From: an uncultured Cellvibrionales bacterium
GTDB taxonomy: Bacteria; Pseudomonadota; Gammaproteobacteria; Pseudomonadales; Porticoccaceae
Reading direction: 5' to 3'
Length of the DNA stretch: 64,000 bases
NCBI GenBank assembly: GCA_913031145.1
Contig: CAJWCO010000002.1
Location: 1 to 64,000, forward strand
Under the pieces are notes generated by a model. It had not been told where the DNA came from. It saw nothing but the letters and a program-made list of their open reading frames with translations, and did no database searches. Of this stretch, positions 61,377-64,000 are shown piece after piece; within the stretch, counting starts at the first letter, position 1; each line of letters opens with the position of its first letter. The translations under genes were made by a program, and so were the position numbers.

Positions 61377-61694
61377 ATGTCCCAGCTTAGCAACGTTACC
61401 GTCAACTTGAACGCAAACATTTATTTCGATGGCAAAGTCATCAGCCGCACCATTGTGCTCGCTGACGGTCAAAGGAAAACACTGGGTGTAATGCTTCCGG
61501 GCGAATATGCGTTCACCACCGACGTTGCTGAAATAATGACCTTCTCTAAGGGTTCTGTCGACGTCCTATTACCTAATACTCGCGACTGGTTATCCATATC
61601 TGCTGGCATGTCAATCGATGTGCCAGGCGACAGTGAATTCAAACTCGTAGTCCACAGCGTTAGTGACTACATCGGCTCTTACGCATCGGCGTAA
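61377..61694 (+). CDS. ppnP: Pyrimidine/purine nucleoside phosphorylase PpnP
   Basis: About 105 residues from the ATG at 61377, preceded by TAGGAG. A small cupin enzyme (formerly DUF1255/YaiE). The core NVTVNLNANIYFDGKVISRTI, DGQRKTLGVMLPGEYAFTT, VDVLLPNTRDW and FKLVVHSVSDYIGSY matches the family well. It phosphorylyses several nucleosides in salvage. The frame continues upstream but without conservation. Confidence 0.94.
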   Translation: MSQLSNVTVNLNANIYFDGKVISRTIVLADGQRKTLGVMLPGEYAFTTDVAEIMTFSKGSVDVLLPNTRDWLSISAGMSIDVPGDSEFKLVVHSVSDYIGSYASA

Positions 61695-61785
61695 CATAAG
61701 AAGGCCTGCTGCTACCAATAAACTTCAGCAAACCCCATTCATACAATCGCCGCTCACTTCCCTAGAATCAGGATGCGCAATGCGT

Positions 61786-62676
61786 TTATTGAGATTGAAC
61801 CACGCGCGGCACTCTCTCGGATTTATCATCCGACGACGCAGCCATCATCTGGAACGCTTTGTAGCTGTGATGAATAAAAACACAGATAAACATAATGGTC
61901 ATCAATACAATAATGGTCGGTGCAGGTGCGCTGTCGATAAAGAAACTCAAATACACACCCAAGAAGGACGAGACCAGCGAGATTGCCACAGACAACAGAA
62001 CCATTGACTGGAATTTTTGAGTCACCAAATGCGCTGTCGCCCCGGGGGTGATCAGCATCGCGATCACCAATATCATACCCACCGCTTTTAATGCCGCAAC
62101 GATCGTCAACGACAACATGCAAAGTAAGCCATAGTGCAAGACGGTCACGGGCAAACCAATCGCCTTGGCGTGTTGTATATCAAAAACGAATACAACAAGA
62201 TCCCGTCCTTTAACAACCAAAATGCTCATGATAATCACTGTCATCATAGCAGCTTCCAGAACTTCCTGCCAACTCAGCCCCAACACGTCACCGAACAGGA
62301 TGTGATCCAAATGTAAGCCAGATTCGATCTTACTCATCATCACCAGCCCTAAGGCAAACATACTGGAGAATACGACACCCATGATCGTGTCTTCTTTCAG
62401 GCGACTATTTTCCTTAAGAAAGCCGGTCGCTAGCGCACACACCATCCCTGCAACGAATGCCCCGATCGCAAACGAAAACCCCAAAATATACGCGCCCACA
62501 ACACCGGGCAACACCGAATGGGAAATCGCATCACCCATTAGCGACCAACCCTTCAAGACTAAAAAACAGGACAACGCAGCTGTGGGTAACGCCACCAACG
62601 CCACCATCACAAATGCCTGCTGCATAAATGGGTAGGTGAAGGGTTCGAAGAGAATGCTTGCAAGCGTAGACAGCAT
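61786..62676 (-). CDS. Metal ABC transporter permease (Mn/Zn/Fe type), second
   Basis: About 296 residues from the ATG at 62676; a longer frame runs into the gene upstream. ABC-3 family permease with about eight membrane helices. It has the conserved LKGWSLMGDAISHSVLPGVVGAYILG, FSSMFALGLVM and VGMILVIAMLITPGATAHLV. Starts 4 bp after the first permease. The two permeases are paralogues (compare LKGWSLxGDAxSHSxxPGV) and probably form a heterodimer in the inner membrane. The metal is not certain; no solute-binding protein is visible in the window. Confidence 0.9.
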   Translation of the reverse strand: MLSTLASILFEPFTYPFMQQAFVMVALVALPTAALSCFLVLKGWSLMGDAISHSVLPGVVGAYILGFSFAIGAFVAGMVCALATGFLKENSRLKEDTIMGVVFSSMFALGLVMMSKIESGLHLDHILFGDVLGLSWQEVLEAAMMTVIIMSILVVKGRDLVVFVFDIQHAKAIGLPVTVLHYGLLCMLSLTIVAALKAVGMILVIAMLITPGATAHLVTQKFQSMVLLSVAISLVSSFLGVYLSFFIDSAPAPTIIVLMTIMFICVFIHHSYKAFQMMAASSDDKSERVPRVVQSQ

Positions 62677-62680
62677 CGCG

Positions 62681-63583
62681 TTACTCCACGCCACTTTGGC
62701 GTGCCGATAGAAGCGGGCAAAGATCAAACGCTGGGTCAAGACGCTGTCTATCCCGAACGCGCTGACGCGAAGCAAAAAAGCCGTATTTCGGAGCCATTAA
62801 AAACACAGCGACAAACAGTAACGCCTGAAGAAGGACGATAACGCCCCCGACCGCGCCATCAATAAAAAAGCTCAAATAAGCTCCGACAAGTGACGTTGAT
62901 GCGCCAATCAATATGCTCAGACCAATGATTCGACCAAACCTATCAGACAACAAGTACGCCGTCGCGCCTGGGGTTACCACCATTGCAATCACTAAAAAAG
63001 CACCCACTGTCTGCAGCGCAGCGACGGTTGAGGCGCTCAAAATAGCAAAAAACACGATTTTCAAGACATAAGGATTTAAACCCATACTGCGAGCATGATT
63101 TTCGTCAAAAAAAACCACCAAAAGATCGCGCCATTTACACACCAGAACCAACAAAGACACGAAGCTGATAATCAGCAGTTGCATGGCATCTGCAGGTGTA
63201 ATCGAAAGGATATTGCCAAGAACGATTGTTTGAATATCCACCGACGCGGGTGCTAACGACACCATAAACAGTCCAATTCCGAAAAAAGAACTGAAAATCA
63301 ATCCAATAATGGCATCTTCTTTTAACTTTGAGCGCCGGCTTAAAAACATCATAGCACTGGCCGCTAATCCTCCCGCAAAAAAAGCCCCCAAGGCAAACGG
63401 CAGGCCCAACATATAAGCACCAGCGACGCCCGGGACAATGGAATGAGACAATGCATCTCCAATCAGCGACCAGCCTTTCAGCATTAAATACGCGCTTAGA
63501 AACCCACACACACCCCCAACAAGCGCACTAATAAATATAGCATTGACCATATACTGGTAATCAAAGGGAGCGAGCCAACTCAT
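62681..63583 (-). CDS. Metal ABC transporter permease (Mn/Zn/Fe type), first
   Basis: A 300-residue ABC-3 family permease. It has ALVGGVCGFLSAYLMLKGWSLIGDALSHSIVPGVAGAYMLGL, LIFSSFFGIGLFMVSL and VGAFLVIAMVVTPGATAYLL, with about eight membrane helices. Its start shares one base with the stop of the ATPase gene upstream (TGATG). SitC/MntC-like proteins are the nearest named relatives; I leave out a symbol because the metal cannot be decided. Confidence 0.9.
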   Translation of the reverse strand: MSWLAPFDYQYMVNAIFISALVGGVCGFLSAYLMLKGWSLIGDALSHSIVPGVAGAYMLGLPFALGAFFAGGLAASAMMFLSRRSKLKEDAIIGLIFSSFFGIGLFMVSLAPASVDIQTIVLGNILSITPADAMQLLIISFVSLLVLVCKWRDLLVVFFDENHARSMGLNPYVLKIVFFAILSASTVAALQTVGAFLVIAMVVTPGATAYLLSDRFGRIIGLSILIGASTSLVGAYLSFFIDGAVGGVIVLLQALLFVAVFLMAPKYGFFASRQRVRDRQRLDPAFDLCPLLSARQSGVE

Positions 63584-64000
63584 CAGTTTTCCCTAACTTC
63601 AATCGCATTTTGGTTTTCGCCGTACAACACAACAGGGCGCTCATCATCTGACAATACCGTCACTTGACGCGTATCATCGTCATCATGTAGTTGCTTGCCA
63701 GTTAAAACGAAACTTCTAAGAACACCCCCAAACGCGCGTTGTAAATTAGCTTGCGTAAAGACCTCTCGAGTCTCACCTGCCACCAAAACCGTGCGATCAA
63801 TTAACACAGCACGGTCACAAAATTCTGGGACACTCCCAAGGTTGTGTGTTGACACCAGTATGACTCTACCCGCATCGCGCAAATCCCGCAGCAATGCCAT
63901 AATCTGCTCTTCAGTTTGAACATCTATCCCTGTAAACGGCTCATCTAGCAAAATCACTGGGCTTTCTTGCGCCAGCGCCCGAGCCAGAAAAACGCGCTTT
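63583..64000 (-). CDS. Metal ABC transporter ATP-binding protein, C-terminal part, cut by window end
   Basis: The frame is open to the window end and reads [18 protein letters not shown], then Walker [18 protein letters not shown] and the H-loop [20 protein letters not shown], the signature end of an ABC ATPase for metal import. Walker A and the LSGGQ motif are outside the window. A C-terminal extension of about 60 residues ([24 protein letters not shown]) includes a run of Asp. First visible gene of the import operon. Confidence 0.92.
   Translation of the reverse strand, partial: KRVFLARALAQESPVILLDEPFTGIDVQTEEQIMALLRDLRDAGRVILVSTHNLGSVPEFCDRAVLIDRTVLVAGETREVFTQANLQRAFGGVLRSFVLTGKQLHDDDDTRQVTVLSDDERPVVLYGENQNAIEVREN

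Overview
This is a 64 kb piece of a gammaproteobacterial chromosome, almost entirely conserved housekeeping genes. The evidence is the complete mraZ-to-lpxC division and cell wall cluster, GroESL with a sigma-32-like promoter, type A RNase P RNA, fused PurL, EpmB, MltF, YciH, UbiK, FxsA and AmpD/AmpG. Gene neighbourhoods (lpxC-M23 peptidase-secA-argJ-mutT; nadC-pil remnant-pilD-coaE-yacG; purL/mltF/tadA) resemble Pseudomonas and marine gammaproteobacteria. A precise genus cannot be read from the sequence. No IS element, prophage, CRISPR array or tRNA gene was seen.

Layout. 1-1950: ammonium transporter amtB (cut by the window edge), glnK and an outer membrane porin-like gene, all on the minus strand, preceded by a sigma-54 promoter and an NtrC-like site. 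1950-10162: mostly plus strand, with ubiK, a decayed comM/yifB, yciH, an S9 peptidase, greB and a DeaD helicase; pdxH and a histidine phosphatase family gene lie on the minus strand. 10159-16350: minus strand acyltransferase-dinG-yqcC, pyrB and sbcB. 16451-20685: a decayed ompA-like gene, a coiled-coil membrane protein and groESL. 20748-23214: fxsA, ampG and ampD. 23486-27496: nadC, a remnant of the type IV pilus locus (pilC with a stop codon, pilA and pilB absent), pilD, coaE and yacG. 27665-50997: a long minus strand block with mutT, argJ, secA, an M23 peptidase, lpxC and the dcw cluster up to mraZ with its operator. 51273-55883: rnpB, a DUF5062 gene and purL. 56044-61694: mltF, tadA, epmB, a DUF4239-like gene, an MBL-fold lipoprotein and ppnP. 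61786-64000: two permeases and part of the ATPase of a Mn/Zn/Fe-type ABC importer.

How it works together. The largest block makes and polymerises peptidoglycan precursors (murC-G, mraY, ddl, ftsI, ftsW) and assembles the division ring (ftsZ, A, Q, L). AmpG, AmpD and MltF recycle or trim the wall. The first block is a nitrogen-limitation module.

The notable features are losses and regulation, not a new multi-gene system. There are three independent pseudogenes (comM, pilC, an ompA-like gene); two of them belong to natural transformation and type IV pili. There is a strong sigma-54/NtrC arrangement in front of porin-glnK-amtB. Three exact 10-bp TGGG repeats stand in front of mraZ. I did not find a convincing previously undescribed system.
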